Positions 55,201 to 59,459 of a stretch of 64,000 nt of DNA are shown here, in pieces (the stretch's first letter is position 1; each line of letters starts with the position of its first letter). The DNA is from Hormiphora californensis. Lineage: Eukaryota > Ctenophora > Tentaculata > Cydippida > Pleurobrachiidae. The translations under genes were made by a program, and so were the position numbers. The notes under the pieces were generated by a model. That model had not been told where the DNA came from. It saw only the letters and a program-made list of their open reading frames with translations, and did not search any database. Location: positions 1,907,506 to 1,971,505 of the forward strand of contig CM035359.1 in NCBI GenBank assembly GCA_020137815.1. The letters are read 5' to 3'.

Positions 55201-56206
55201 CAATAGCGACCAATACCGTGATATGAACGTTTCGATGTTCTACATCTCCTCTCCAAATCCTCAAATCCCAACTTCTATTCCACAACTCCGAACCAGACCT
55301 TGTCATACACCCCTCCCCTTACTCCCCCAGGCCTCCTCCTGCACCCTCTAACCCCCCTAACTCCCAGGTCGTGTCCTACACCCGGAGCAGCACCGTCTGG
55401 TGAGTGTGAGGGAGTGTGCCCGCTCCCAGGGGTTCCCTGACTCCCACACTTTCTACGGGAATGTTCTGGATAAACACAGACAGGTAAACTATAAAATGGG
55501 GGACGTTCAATGTCTCTCTCTCCCCTCTTTTTATTTCCCTCTCTCGCTCTTTCTTTTCCTCTCGGCCGGCGGTATAGAAACAGTTTACCGGTAAACTGGC
55601 CAGTATGGAATGTAGCTCTAAATTTGGTAGCATTGGTAGTATCGAACTATTTCAAGAAAATCTGTTATCAAGTCTCGACCTTTACGTACCTTTAGTTTTA
55701 CACTAACAACTAAATGTCTGGGATATATCTAATTTGACAGGTTCTAGAGCTAGGGAAATAGGAATATATACTATGCAGATACTCCTATAGAGAACTAGCA
55801 TGAGAAGGTGTTGAAGGAAGGCATTGTTCCTTCAACAATTAACACCAAGCAGAGCTAGAAACTTTATTCGAGTGGAATTTGGGTAAACTATTTTACTACC
55901 ATATTTTACTGAACTTGGTAACCTCCCGCCATTAATCCCCGCCTCCCTGGATACTACTCAACTACTGGTAACGAAGTTACCCCCCCCCCCCCCCCCCCGC
56001 GAAGGGCGCCCTACGAAGGTCAAGCGACCTGAATGTGACGTAATTTCGATACCAAACCGGTAACGGGGGTTGTACTAATTGAAATTTTTGAGAGAGAGAC
56101 TCTATACCACGAAGCAACACAATATACTTTTGTTCAGGTTGGTAATGCCGTGCCTCCTCCCCTTGCCAAGGCCATTGGAGAAGAAATACTGAAGTGCATC
56201 AAGTAG
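23269..56206 (+). CDS. DNMT1: DNA (cytosine-5)-methyltransferase 1, 30 coding exons
   Basis: Maintenance methyltransferase that copies CpG methylation after replication in the nucleus. Thirty exons join in phase to about 1215 residues: 23269-23409, 23654-23924, 32941-33036, 33163-33279, 33539-33678, 36530-36581, 36820-36902, 37365-37418, 38268-38404, 38801-38940, 39148-39319, 39541-39692, 39874-39945, 40077-40325, 42830-42927, 43175-43273, 43417-43577, 43868-43982, 44142-44237, 46748-46861, 47071-47147, 52490-52603, 52870-53008, 53246-53332, 53506-53611, 54385-54471, 54695-54790, 54941-55138, 55368-55483, 56138-56206 (TAG). Domain order is RFTS, CXXC, BAH1, BAH2, catalytic; all main catalytic motifs are intact. 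It is shorter than vertebrate DNMT1 (about 1600): no DMAP1-binding region was seen and the Gly-Lys linker is missing. An acceptor precedes the first ATG, so a 5' exon exists upstream. Four genes lie in its introns. Confidence 0.95.
23425..23583. mobile_element. Pogo-like MITE in DNMT1 intron 1, CCGG subtype
   Basis: Left end CAGTCGGACCCCGATG after TA. Internal motifs read gtaccgg / ccggtaaatcggg. The right end is diverged (atcattg before TA). It begins 15 bp after the exon 1 donor. Confidence 0.78.
24147..27201. mobile_element. 3-kb foldback (palindromic) element in DNMT1 intron 2
   Basis: Arms of about 785 bp (24147-24932 and 26418-27201) are near-perfect reverse complements beginning CACCCCGTGCCTGAAC. 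The centre contains a second inverted repeat, 25168-25243 against 25408-25482, around a (CT)n tract, and further inner arms at 24942-24990 and 25120-25168. A (TATG)n tract lies at about 26107-26135. No ORF of transposase type is visible. No clear target duplication was found. Confidence 0.85.
25292..25372. repeat. (CT)n microsatellite in a hairpin loop
   Basis: CT dinucleotide tract in the loop of the inner inverted repeat of the 3-kb foldback element. Confidence 0.9.
27584..27590 (+). promoter_or_regulatory. TATA box of secreted-peptide gene copy 1
   Basis: TATAAAA about 85 bp before the ATG. The surrounding sequence (attaaagtgacctatctctg... gcgtataaaaacc) is conserved in the inverted copy at 30.5 kb, where other flanks differ, which supports a working core promoter. 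Confidence 0.7.
27676..28146 (+). CDS. Small secreted peptide, copy 1 (65 aa)
   Basis: Three exons in phase: 27676-27698, 27810-27859 and 28022-28146 (TAG). The product starts with a clear signal peptide ([16 protein letters not shown], probable cleavage after VEG) and continues as a short, highly charged chain ([25 protein letters not shown], ending EDGPRR). The mature part has no cysteine, so it is not a disulfide-stabilised peptide. I do not recognise the family. A second copy lies inverted 1.5 kb away and conserves promoter, signal peptide, C-terminus and 3' flank. Copy 1 has no intron where copy 2 has one between Met-Arg and Asp-(Ser/Thr). The gene lies on the sense strand inside DNMT1 intron 2. 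A polyadenylation-like AATAAA occurs near 28305. Confidence 0.72.
28359..28614. repeat. (CAGT)n tetranucleotide microsatellite
   Basis: About 60 copies of CAGT with a few GAGT variants at the left. It gives an artefactual VSQS-repeat ORF. It lies between the two inverted peptide genes. Confidence 0.96.
28703..29131 (-). CDS. Unrecognised ORF, Ser/Glu-rich, possible transposon remnant
   Basis: An open frame with an internal Met near 28990 ([16 protein letters not shown]) that encodes a basic N-terminus, two tandem copies of a KEETLSDTG block (a duplication of about 57 bp) and an acidic Ser-rich stretch ([12 protein letters not shown]). It resembles the N-terminal parts of transposon-borne proteins, but no catalytic domain follows. 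A short GC hairpin (ttcgcccgtcgggcgaa) lies about 15 bp downstream of its stop. It could be non-coding. Confidence 0.3.
   Translation of the reverse strand: MCDRGHLATPLFARAIIRGTWRPPCQLYWVLRADSILHVHSFSFVLMSSSSTPSAIRQRLYRSRRSAAVREHDKEETLSDTGHSSSLIQEKEETLSDTGPSFSRIQDKEVIEVLACSSISSSESDSEEHHMMDEHVSFVLHN
29698..30429 (-). CDS. Small secreted peptide, copy 2 (inverted paralogue)
   Basis: Four exons in phase on minus: 30429-30407, 30300-30248, 30069-30021 and 29764-29698 (TAG). The signal peptide is nearly identical to copy 1 ([18 protein letters not shown], then MTEVEG). The middle differs ([18 protein letters not shown]) and the tail is conserved ([21 protein letters not shown] split over the last exon). 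An intron of about 256 bp interrupts the Arg codon of AEMR, where copy 1 is continuous. Copy 2 is convergent with copy 1 and antisense to DNMT1. The faster-changing middle between a conserved leader and tail may reflect selection or drift. No known family was recognised. Confidence 0.7.
30511..30518 (-). promoter_or_regulatory. TATA box of secreted-peptide gene copy 2
   Basis: On minus TATAAAAA lies about 82 bp before the ATG, in sequence conserved with the copy 1 promoter. Confidence 0.7.
31033..32917. mobile_element. 109-bp hAT-type MITE, copy 2, split by a nested element
   Basis: Left part 31033-31061 and right part 32838-32917 rejoin to the 109-bp family in reverse orientation. The outer duplication TTATTTAA is intact (31025-31032 and 32918-32925). 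Its right end is 23 nt upstream of DNMT1 exon 3. Confidence 0.9.
31062..32829. mobile_element. 1768-bp hAT-like foldback element nested in the MITE
   Basis: Perfect 20-bp terminal repeats GGGGGGGTCGTCATGTTAAT, flanked by the 8-bp duplication AAACAACC (31054-31061 and 32830-32837). The interior is palindromic. Outer arms lie at about 31395-31715 and 32190-32515, an inner palindrome is centred near 31880, and a direct repeat of about 170 bp lies at 32000-32170 / 32180-32330. It also carries a fragment of the pogo-like family at about 31272-31375. No transposase gene. Confidence 0.88.
33839..34846 (-). CDS. Class A (rhodopsin-like) 7TM receptor nested in DNMT1 intron 5
   Basis: One exon encodes about 335 residues from ATG 34846 (MALFSDGGF), chosen because an acceptor (cttctgcag) lies 7 nt upstream and TM1 follows. 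The longer frame from 34927 starts in intron-like sequence. Seven hydrophobic segments are visible. TM2 has [14 protein letters not shown]3 ends [11 protein letters not shown], a variant of DRY plus the usual IRYP loop; TM7 has [11 protein letters not shown] (NPxxY). The frame ends right after TM7 at TGA, but the same bases make a donor (AA/GTGAGG), so a tail exon may follow. A 5' non-coding exon with a donor near 34980 is likely. It is antisense to DNMT1. Ligand unknown. Confidence 0.82.
   Translation of the reverse strand: MALFSDGGFTSPDIYLTTFILLLALISAALNLKSLHHGYQKPPSIARNLYLFLQSVDLLTCTLLAPWMAYNIATPKMERCFEDEKGLIGFFWNCTENYEHFGYHHPSTLNRVFSTISFTLGYAPCIITGMLATTRLYQIRYPFNKISKKLVTVVTVVAIGYNTIAYGDMIRDKGTDMTALYVVCAHQVFLSFIQTKYTILWLPLPNVMSAYLTVNFCVFIFQFLALLASAVTVVELVKVYMNKVSPQSQQRSARGSVKIIISNFGSLITACSIINMIVVTDKLYDSAILAVGTRSEFTFGGDNKPFYLASSILYGFGLPFLCSAFNPFVYLVMTK
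35570..35589. mobile_element. Right-end fragment of a pogo-like element
   Basis: The sequence gccggggtccgactg followed by TA is the family's right terminus. The matching left end is not nearby. Confidence 0.6.
35745..36380. mobile_element. 636-bp foldback MITE (TA-flanked), copy 1
   Basis: Almost the whole element is one inverted repeat. The ends are CAGGGTGTTCATTTTGGATC and its complement, flanked by TA. The palindrome creates mirror ORFs with no coding meaning. The TA flanks suggest a Tc1/mariner-type origin. Confidence 0.88.
36530..38940 (+). CDS. DNMT1: DNMT1 exons 6-10: linker and CXXC zinc finger
   Basis: Exons 6-8 encode an acidic then basic linker ([26 protein letters not shown]). 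Exon 9 holds the CXXC finger: [38 protein letters not shown]. The last cysteine comes from exon 10 (CVDMQ). The KFGG motif that contacts CpG is present. This finger binds unmethylated CpG and contributes to autoinhibition. The acidic autoinhibitory linker after it is short here and rather Lys-rich. Exon 9 starts only 14 nt after the end of a 638-bp foldback transposon. Confidence 0.93.
37616..38253. mobile_element. 638-bp foldback MITE (TA-flanked), copy 2
   Basis: Nearly identical to the copy at 35745-36380, with the same termini and TA flanks. It ends 14 nt before DNMT1 exon 9 (CXXC finger), so part of the acceptor region of that exon is transposon sequence. Confidence 0.88.
39148..43577 (+). 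CDS. DNMT1: DNMT1 exons 11-17: tandem BAH domains
   Basis: BAH1 spans exons 11-13 ([51 protein letters not shown]). A CxxC pair (CPVCTR) and BAH2 follow in exons 14-17 ([62 protein letters not shown]). All match the animal DNMT1 layout. The intron before exon 12 is mostly a (CT)n tract, and the intron before exon 15 is a 2.2-kb inverted-repeat array ending 8 nt from the exon. Confidence 0.94.
39334..39508. repeat. (CT)n microsatellite in DNMT1 intron 11
   Basis: Long CT tract immediately upstream of the exon 12 acceptor. It supplies an extreme polypyrimidine tract. ORFs of Ser-Leu repeats come from it. Confidence 0.95.
40326..40412. mobile_element. Short palindromic repeat (ggtaatgaagt... 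family) at the exon 14 donor
   Basis: Starts inside the donor of DNMT1 exon 14 with ggtaatgaag, holds an inverted repeat around gttacttcagaagtaac, and ends ggggttatttcg. Related copies are at about 2973-3038, 19175-19247, 49796-49882 and 55966-56066. Confidence 0.6.
40598..42822. repeat. 2.2-kb inverted repeat with (GAGGGA)n arrays
   Basis: The outer arms (about 40598-40850 and 42575-42822) are reverse complements made of a roughly 10-bp tandem unit (gcagtgaatac / gcagagtgaat). Between them lie a ~22-bp repeat (ggccgattatggcaggtcac) at about 41073-41210 and two tandem copies of a 650-760-bp block, each starting gattatggtaagtcacaag (41183 and 41951). Each block contains a (GAGGGA)n array (about 41237-41795 and 42001-42398). 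The right arm ends 8 nt before DNMT1 exon 15. Confidence 0.88.
42975..43107. mobile_element. Diverged pogo-like MITE in DNMT1 intron 15
   Basis: Degenerate copies of gatttaccgg, gatataccgg and ccggtaaatcggg arranged as in the family. The ends are decayed. Confidence 0.55.
43591..43699. mobile_element. 109-bp hAT-type MITE, copy 3
   Basis: Reverse orientation, TIR CAGGAACCGACCGA, 8-bp duplication TGTTTTAG (43583-43590 and 43700-43707). It begins 14 nt after the 3' end of DNMT1 exon 17. Confidence 0.92.
43868..56206 (+). CDS. DNMT1: DNMT1 exons 18-30: catalytic methyltransferase domain
   Basis: Catalytic motifs in order: [17 protein letters not shown] (AdoMet binding, exon 18); II, NWAIEF (exon 19); [16 protein letters not shown] with the nucleophile Cys (exons 20/21); [12 protein letters not shown] (exon 22); [20 protein letters not shown] (exon 23); target recognition region in exons 24-28 ([46 protein letters not shown]); [11 protein letters not shown] (exon 29); [14 protein letters not shown] (exon 30). 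No key residue is missing, so the enzyme should be active. The frame ends IKCIK-like then TAG at 56204-56206. Confidence 0.95.
44285..44682. repeat. Inverted repeat with ~85-bp arms and CT-rich loop
   Basis: The arms (about 44285-44370 and 44595-44682) are nearly perfect reverse complements containing gcccgggcccatgtggtgtc. The loop is T/C-rich (ctctctc, tatctt). Confidence 0.85.
44690..45350. repeat. ~160-bp satellite, about four monomers
   Basis: The block aatatgcaaataacggctaa plus acggtgagagata, then gaccccccataaatcgacta and gtccatgaaaac, recurs at 44768, 44933, 45092 and 45255, a period of 159-165 bp. It lies in DNMT1 intron 19. Confidence 0.88.
45886..45952. repeat. Two GC-rich hairpins (gtgggggct / agcccccac type)
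   Basis: tgggggctctgcccccac and tgggggctgtgcccccac follow each other, separated by acccccgtttatgg. Each can form a hairpin of 7-8 bp. Confidence 0.7.
46074..46350 (+). repeat. Repeated copies of the exon 19 end plus donor in DNMT1 intron 19
   Basis: The segment aacaacagtatttaatgag/gtacatataatgacg, which is the 3' end of exon 19 (44237) with its donor, recurs in whole or part at about 46074, 46118, 46165, 46208 and 46323. It is interleaved with a second repeated block (attagtagagggggttgtag). Confidence 0.85.
46552..46590 (+). repeat. Partial copy of the exon 20 start
   Basis: ccaggactgtaacaagattc, the acceptor and first bases of exon 20 (46748), also occurs here and then diverges. It is a decoy acceptor in intron 19. 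Confidence 0.75.
46614..46722. mobile_element. 109-bp hAT-type MITE, copy 4
   Basis: TIR CAGGAACCGACCGA with an 8-bp flank CCACGTAT / CCATGTAT (one mismatch). It ends 25 nt upstream of DNMT1 exon 20. Confidence 0.9.
47178..47201. mobile_element. Right-end fragment of a pogo-like element
   Basis: ccggtaaatcgaggttcgattg followed by TA resembles the right terminus of the CCGG subtype. No left end was found. Confidence 0.45.
47744..48328 (-). CDS. Small secreted six-cysteine protein, WSC-like
   Basis: Two exons on minus join in phase: 48328-48148 and 47895-47744 (TGA), about 110 residues. The start is Met 48328 ([15 protein letters not shown]), which gives a standard signal peptide. The upstream Met at 48385 would only add a poly-Thr run encoded by an (AGT)n microsatellite. 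After cleavage near VEA the mature chain has six cysteines. It begins [18 protein letters not shown] and continues [48 protein letters not shown] and ECW. The GCWKD...RAIP opening and the F-x-VQ-x-G-x-ECW/CF block are typical of WSC-related domains that bind carbohydrate and are common in invertebrate secreted proteins. It lies in DNMT1 intron 21, antisense. The function is inferred from family resemblance only. Confidence 0.75.
48327..48360. repeat. (AGT)n trinucleotide repeat
   Basis: About ten copies of AGT directly before the preferred start codon of the six-cysteine gene, in its 5' leader. Confidence 0.85.
48440..48562. repeat. ~21-bp tandem repeat (ctagcttcttggtagtggt)
   Basis: Five or six copies of a 19-22-bp unit, followed by a G tract. 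Confidence 0.75.
48643..49756. mobile_element. ~1.1-kb element with ~125-bp terminal inverted repeats
   Basis: The ends start accgcgcggcccaaaaaa and match in reverse complement over about 125 bp (48643-48770 and 49629-49756). The interior has a block (cacgtatcacatctgctaat) like the interior of the 860-bp pogo-like elements. No ORF. A target duplication was not clear. Confidence 0.78.
50705..50910. repeat. Inverted repeat with ~80-bp arms
   Basis: Left arm around 50712-50790 (aagggacaaggggtcatttt... cttgaaatttt) pairs with right arm around 50820-50910. Otherwise 49883-51050 holds no recognised gene. Confidence 0.7.
51062..51182. other. Cluster of three adjacent strong hairpins
   Basis: Three consecutive inverted repeats: atagacgcactgc/gcagtgcgtctat at about 51071-51100; ctgtaatgcacgggtccc with gggacccgtgcgttacag around a 3-nt loop at about 51106-51147; and ctgtaaatccc with gggtttacag at about 51150-51182. 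A related block (gccagcggggtctata) recurs in opposite orientation at 51205-51240 and 51640-51665. It could be a structured RNA or a repeat of stacked palindromes. I do not recognise it. Confidence 0.6.
51945..52232. repeat. (GA)n microsatellite in DNMT1 intron 21
   Basis: GA-rich tract of about 290 bp with ACG, GCG and GG interruptions. ORFs on both strands over it are artefacts. Confidence 0.95.
53015..53123. mobile_element. 109-bp hAT-type MITE, copy 5, inserted in the exon 23 donor
   Basis: The 8-bp duplication CTGTAAGT (53007-53014 and 53124-53131) includes the last two bases of DNMT1 exon 23 and its GTAAGT donor. The insertion therefore made two identical 5' splice sites 117 bp apart. 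Confidence 0.93.
53685..54228. repeat. 19-bp minisatellite (ttgttcaacctttactgga)
   Basis: About 28 tandem copies with only GGAT/GAAT variation, in DNMT1 intron 25. Head-to-tail copies have no spacers, so it is not a CRISPR-like array. The [13 protein letters not shown] is an artefact. Confidence 0.96.
54525..54600. repeat. Short palindrome in DNMT1 intron 26
   Basis: ttagatgttttagttcctta and its reverse complement taaggaactaaaacatctaa lie back to back at about 54525-54562. Confidence 0.8.
55966..56066. mobile_element. Copy of the ggtaacgaagttacccc repeat family
   Basis: Opens tggtaacgaagttaccccc with a long C tract and closes gtaatttcgataccaa, in the last DNMT1 intron. The 49796-49882 copy has the same opening and a GC-rich middle. 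Confidence 0.6.
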
Positions 56207-56722
56207 GTCAATATATTTCATGATATATATATACTGAGAAAGACATTTACAAAGATGATTTACATTGATTTATAGGTAGAGTGTAGACTTGGAAAGGTAT
56301 CTCTAGCAATTACTCTTAGAGTTTTTAGAGGTTGGAGATACCTGATACCGGTTGGAAGATTGACCGCGGCTATGTATAAACGCAACGCATGACAATCGCA
56401 ATTAGGCGAGCAAAATAAAACAGTTATATTTTTAACAATTCATACTGTAATCTAATATAATTTATTATCTTCCTCCAAAAATAACACTTTCTGTTCTAGA
56501 CAAACACAATGTTTCTGAAACACACCAGAGCACATCAGTCACTAAGGATCAGAAATTAAGCCATCGGAAACTGACTCAGATAACTACCAGATAATTCAGG
56601 TCCTGAGTTATCTGGCAAATATTGACCCAAACACCAAAGCATTCCATATTCCACCATTTTCTACCCGGTAGAATATAGATTGAATATATCCCATGAATAT
56701 GCCATTATATATATCTACTGTT

Positions 56723-59450
56723 CTACACCGCACTGATCTTCTCTGGTCCTTCGTCTGCTGGTAGAAGGGATATCCTGAGTCTAATCCTGTCCGGCTCTTC
56801 CTCAAACACCCCTTCCTCTGATAGGGCCTGAAAAAGGGGAGAGTTAAACACCCCTTCCTCTGATAGGGCCTGAAAAAGGGGAGAATTAAACACCCCTGAA
56901 CCTTCCTCTGATAGGGCCTGAAAAAGGGGAGAGTTAATGGATTATACAGTTTATACTGTTTACTAAACATGGAAGAAACTAGTAAAGAAGAATATTTGTT
57001 TCGCTCAGACCCTCTTAATTTTGAAAAACAGGGCCCGATCAGGGTCATACAAAGTTGCATAGTCAAATTCCCACCTGTGAGAGTTTCCGATGAAACTTTC
57101 CACCAATCTGCAGAGACGCTCTCCGTTGTGCAGGATACCCTACAAACCCTGTTTCCGAATCTGAATCATTGCACGCACTCGTTCTGCTGTACGTAGTAGT
57201 GGTCACAGTGTCCTGATCTCTTTTGGGTGAATGATAGTCATAAATATGTCGCGTCGGATAAAAAAGGGATTGATTTGCTAGATATTCTAGCTCCCCCATG
57301 TATACTAGTTGTTCACTCCTTCTGTCAAACATACCTGAATCGAACACGGTATGGAGGGTTACTGCTTCTTCTGGCTGAAGTTGAGGTCGTATCACGTCGG
57401 AGGGCTAGCAGTTCAGTCATCTGGAAGTGGAGGAGTGTTGTGAAATTATAGTCACACGAGAAACAAGAACAGCTTAAGATCCGACCTGAAAACTGCTAAG
57501 CAAACAAATGTAGTTCAATAACCTCAGACATTATTGAGGCGCATGACACTGTGTCCGTGTTACACAATTCAAGGACAATGGACATCAAGCAGCTGTTACA
57601 CGCTGTTAAAAGCTGTTACACACTGTTACAAGCTGTTACAAGCTGTTTCACATACCTTTGCTTGTTTCGCCATCTTGGCACGTTGTAAGGTTGGTAGATA
57701 GTGGAAGATGTAGATGGATGAATTGGCTGCTGCATTGAGGGCTGGTAGCAACAAATCTGGAAATAAACAGTGGGTTTAACATGATGAAACAATGTGAGAC
57801 AGTCAGAAGTGGTACTAATAGTGTTTACCTGCTATCAATCGCTCGTAAGCGGGGAATCTGGTCACATTGGCTGGCGCGTCAGGGTAACGTATCAGGTAGC
57901 AGAACTGAAAAACACGAACGTCAATCAAACGTAAAACTATGATCAACTCACATGACAATATATCGACAGAAGGCCAATTGAAAATTTTTGATCCGATGAT
58001 CACTGCAGTTCACCTACCACTTACCAGTACCCCATTTTGTAGGGAATAACCGAGGATGTTTGATACGACAATTAGGAATGCAGTTAGAAATGTCCTCTTC
58101 CCCGTCTCGTCCACTTCGTATCGGTTATTCTGGTCCTTCTTTAGTAAATTGGATCTTGCTTTGATCACTGCTACTCCTGCTTACAATGTTAGCTTTTCAT
58201 GTCATATCCTGGCACCAAAGTTTGGGCGTGACGAGGGTCAAAGCAAAGATTGGTTAATTGCGTGTTCTTCTAGTATAACTGTAACTTACCAAGCAAGATA
58301 TTTCCGAAGATCGTTATGCAGAAAGGGATGAGTGAGAGAAGAAGTCTGATCCAAATGTAGGAGAAAAGAAATGGGCTTTTCGGGTTAACGGTCACTTTTA
58401 GAATACCTGCGGGAATGGAAAGAATTGTCATGCCAAATATTGCCTTAGTCGAAAATTGACTTAGCCTTACGCGTTCAGGGCATTTAGCCTTAGGCGGTCA
58501 GGAAACTTAGCATCATAGGTCTTAAAATCAGAAACCATTATATATTATTATGTTGCATAAGCCATAAACTTATCCTATTTTACCTGTACAAGGCTCGTAG
58601 TAAAAGTCATATAGTTTTGAGAAAAGAAGCGATTCCAGGGCAATATTGAGGAGAAAGCAGAGCAGAATTCCAAACACCGTCCTCTCAAACGTTAACAAAT
58701 ACCTATAAACAGCAATGCTTGATGAACCAAGTTTGACAATGGAAAAGGGATGGCAAATAATACATGTGGTTTTCACTAACCGAGATTTGAAAGGGAAGAT
58801 ATAAACGAATCCTTTGATGGCAGTGAACAGCAGAGTTATCATTTGTGCGATGAATGGGAAGACATTCATGATAAATCCTCCCAACCTTATCGCCCAGAGA
58901 GCCACTGTGTAGTCAGAGAATCGACCATTGAACAGCAGAACGCCACACAAAATCGTTGGTATAATCTGCACAGTGGATAGAGACAGTTCGGTAAAATGCT
59001 CTCAAATCTGCTTATCTGATATGAAAGGAAAACAACACTATCTGGTATGAGTTGCTCACCTGAGTGCTGTCAACCGCAGCCATGCTGATAAAGAGAATCC
59101 ATGTGACCTTCAAGGACACAAGCTTCTGATTGCAAATAAGGAGGATAATGGAGAAAATGTTACCAATTCCTCCTCCTATACCTGGAAAAACAAAACAATG
59201 TAAAGAATAAAGAAACTTAAAACAATCAATAACGAATTGTAACTCCGTCGCAGCATTCAATAAAATTTAACAGCTGGAATTTACAGTTACACTACTGACC
59301 TATAAACACCAAAAAAACTGCCAAAATGAAATCCGTTGGGTGGTGAAAATACTCGTGTGGTTCGTAGATGTTACCAACAGTAAACGTCTCATTGAAACAC
59401 TCGAGAGTTGAAATGTTACTGAGTGTAGAGTCAGCGGTTTCCATCGACAT
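56723..59450 (-). CDS. Class A (rhodopsin-like) 7TM receptor, multi-exon, convergent with DNMT1
   Basis: Eight exons join in phase on minus: 59450-59300, 59181-59060, 58965-58781, 58702-58584, 58406-58290, 58167-58025, 57904-57829 and 57756-57656. They give about 338 residues from MSMETADSTL, an N-glycosylation-rich N-terminus (NIST, NETF). TM1 has GGGIGNIFSII with the usual Asn; TM3 ends IKGFVYIFPFKSR, like the IRYPF loop of the nested receptor; TM6 is FLTAFLIVVSNILG; TM7 has NAAANSSIYIFHY, an NSxxY variant. The C-terminal exon is less certain: 56827-56723 continues in phase 0 (ALSEEGVFEEEPD... KISAV, TAG). An extra exon 57420-57335 (MTELLALRRDT) is possible. Three tandem acceptors precede the last exon. 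The ligand is unknown. Confidence 0.82.
56806..56935 (-). repeat. Triplicated 3' splice acceptor of the last exon of the 7TM gene
   Basis: On minus, ccctttttcag/gccctatcagagg occurs three times, giving exon starts at 56827, 56869 and 56917. The spacings of 42 and 48 nt are multiples of three, and each added copy keeps an open frame (14 or 16 residues). Confidence 0.85.
57575..57652. repeat. ~10-bp tandem repeat (agctgttaca)
   Basis: Six or seven copies of agctgttaca and variants directly after the donor of exon 8 of the 7TM gene (minus strand). Confidence 0.75.
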
Positions 59451-59459
59451 ATCCACGGT

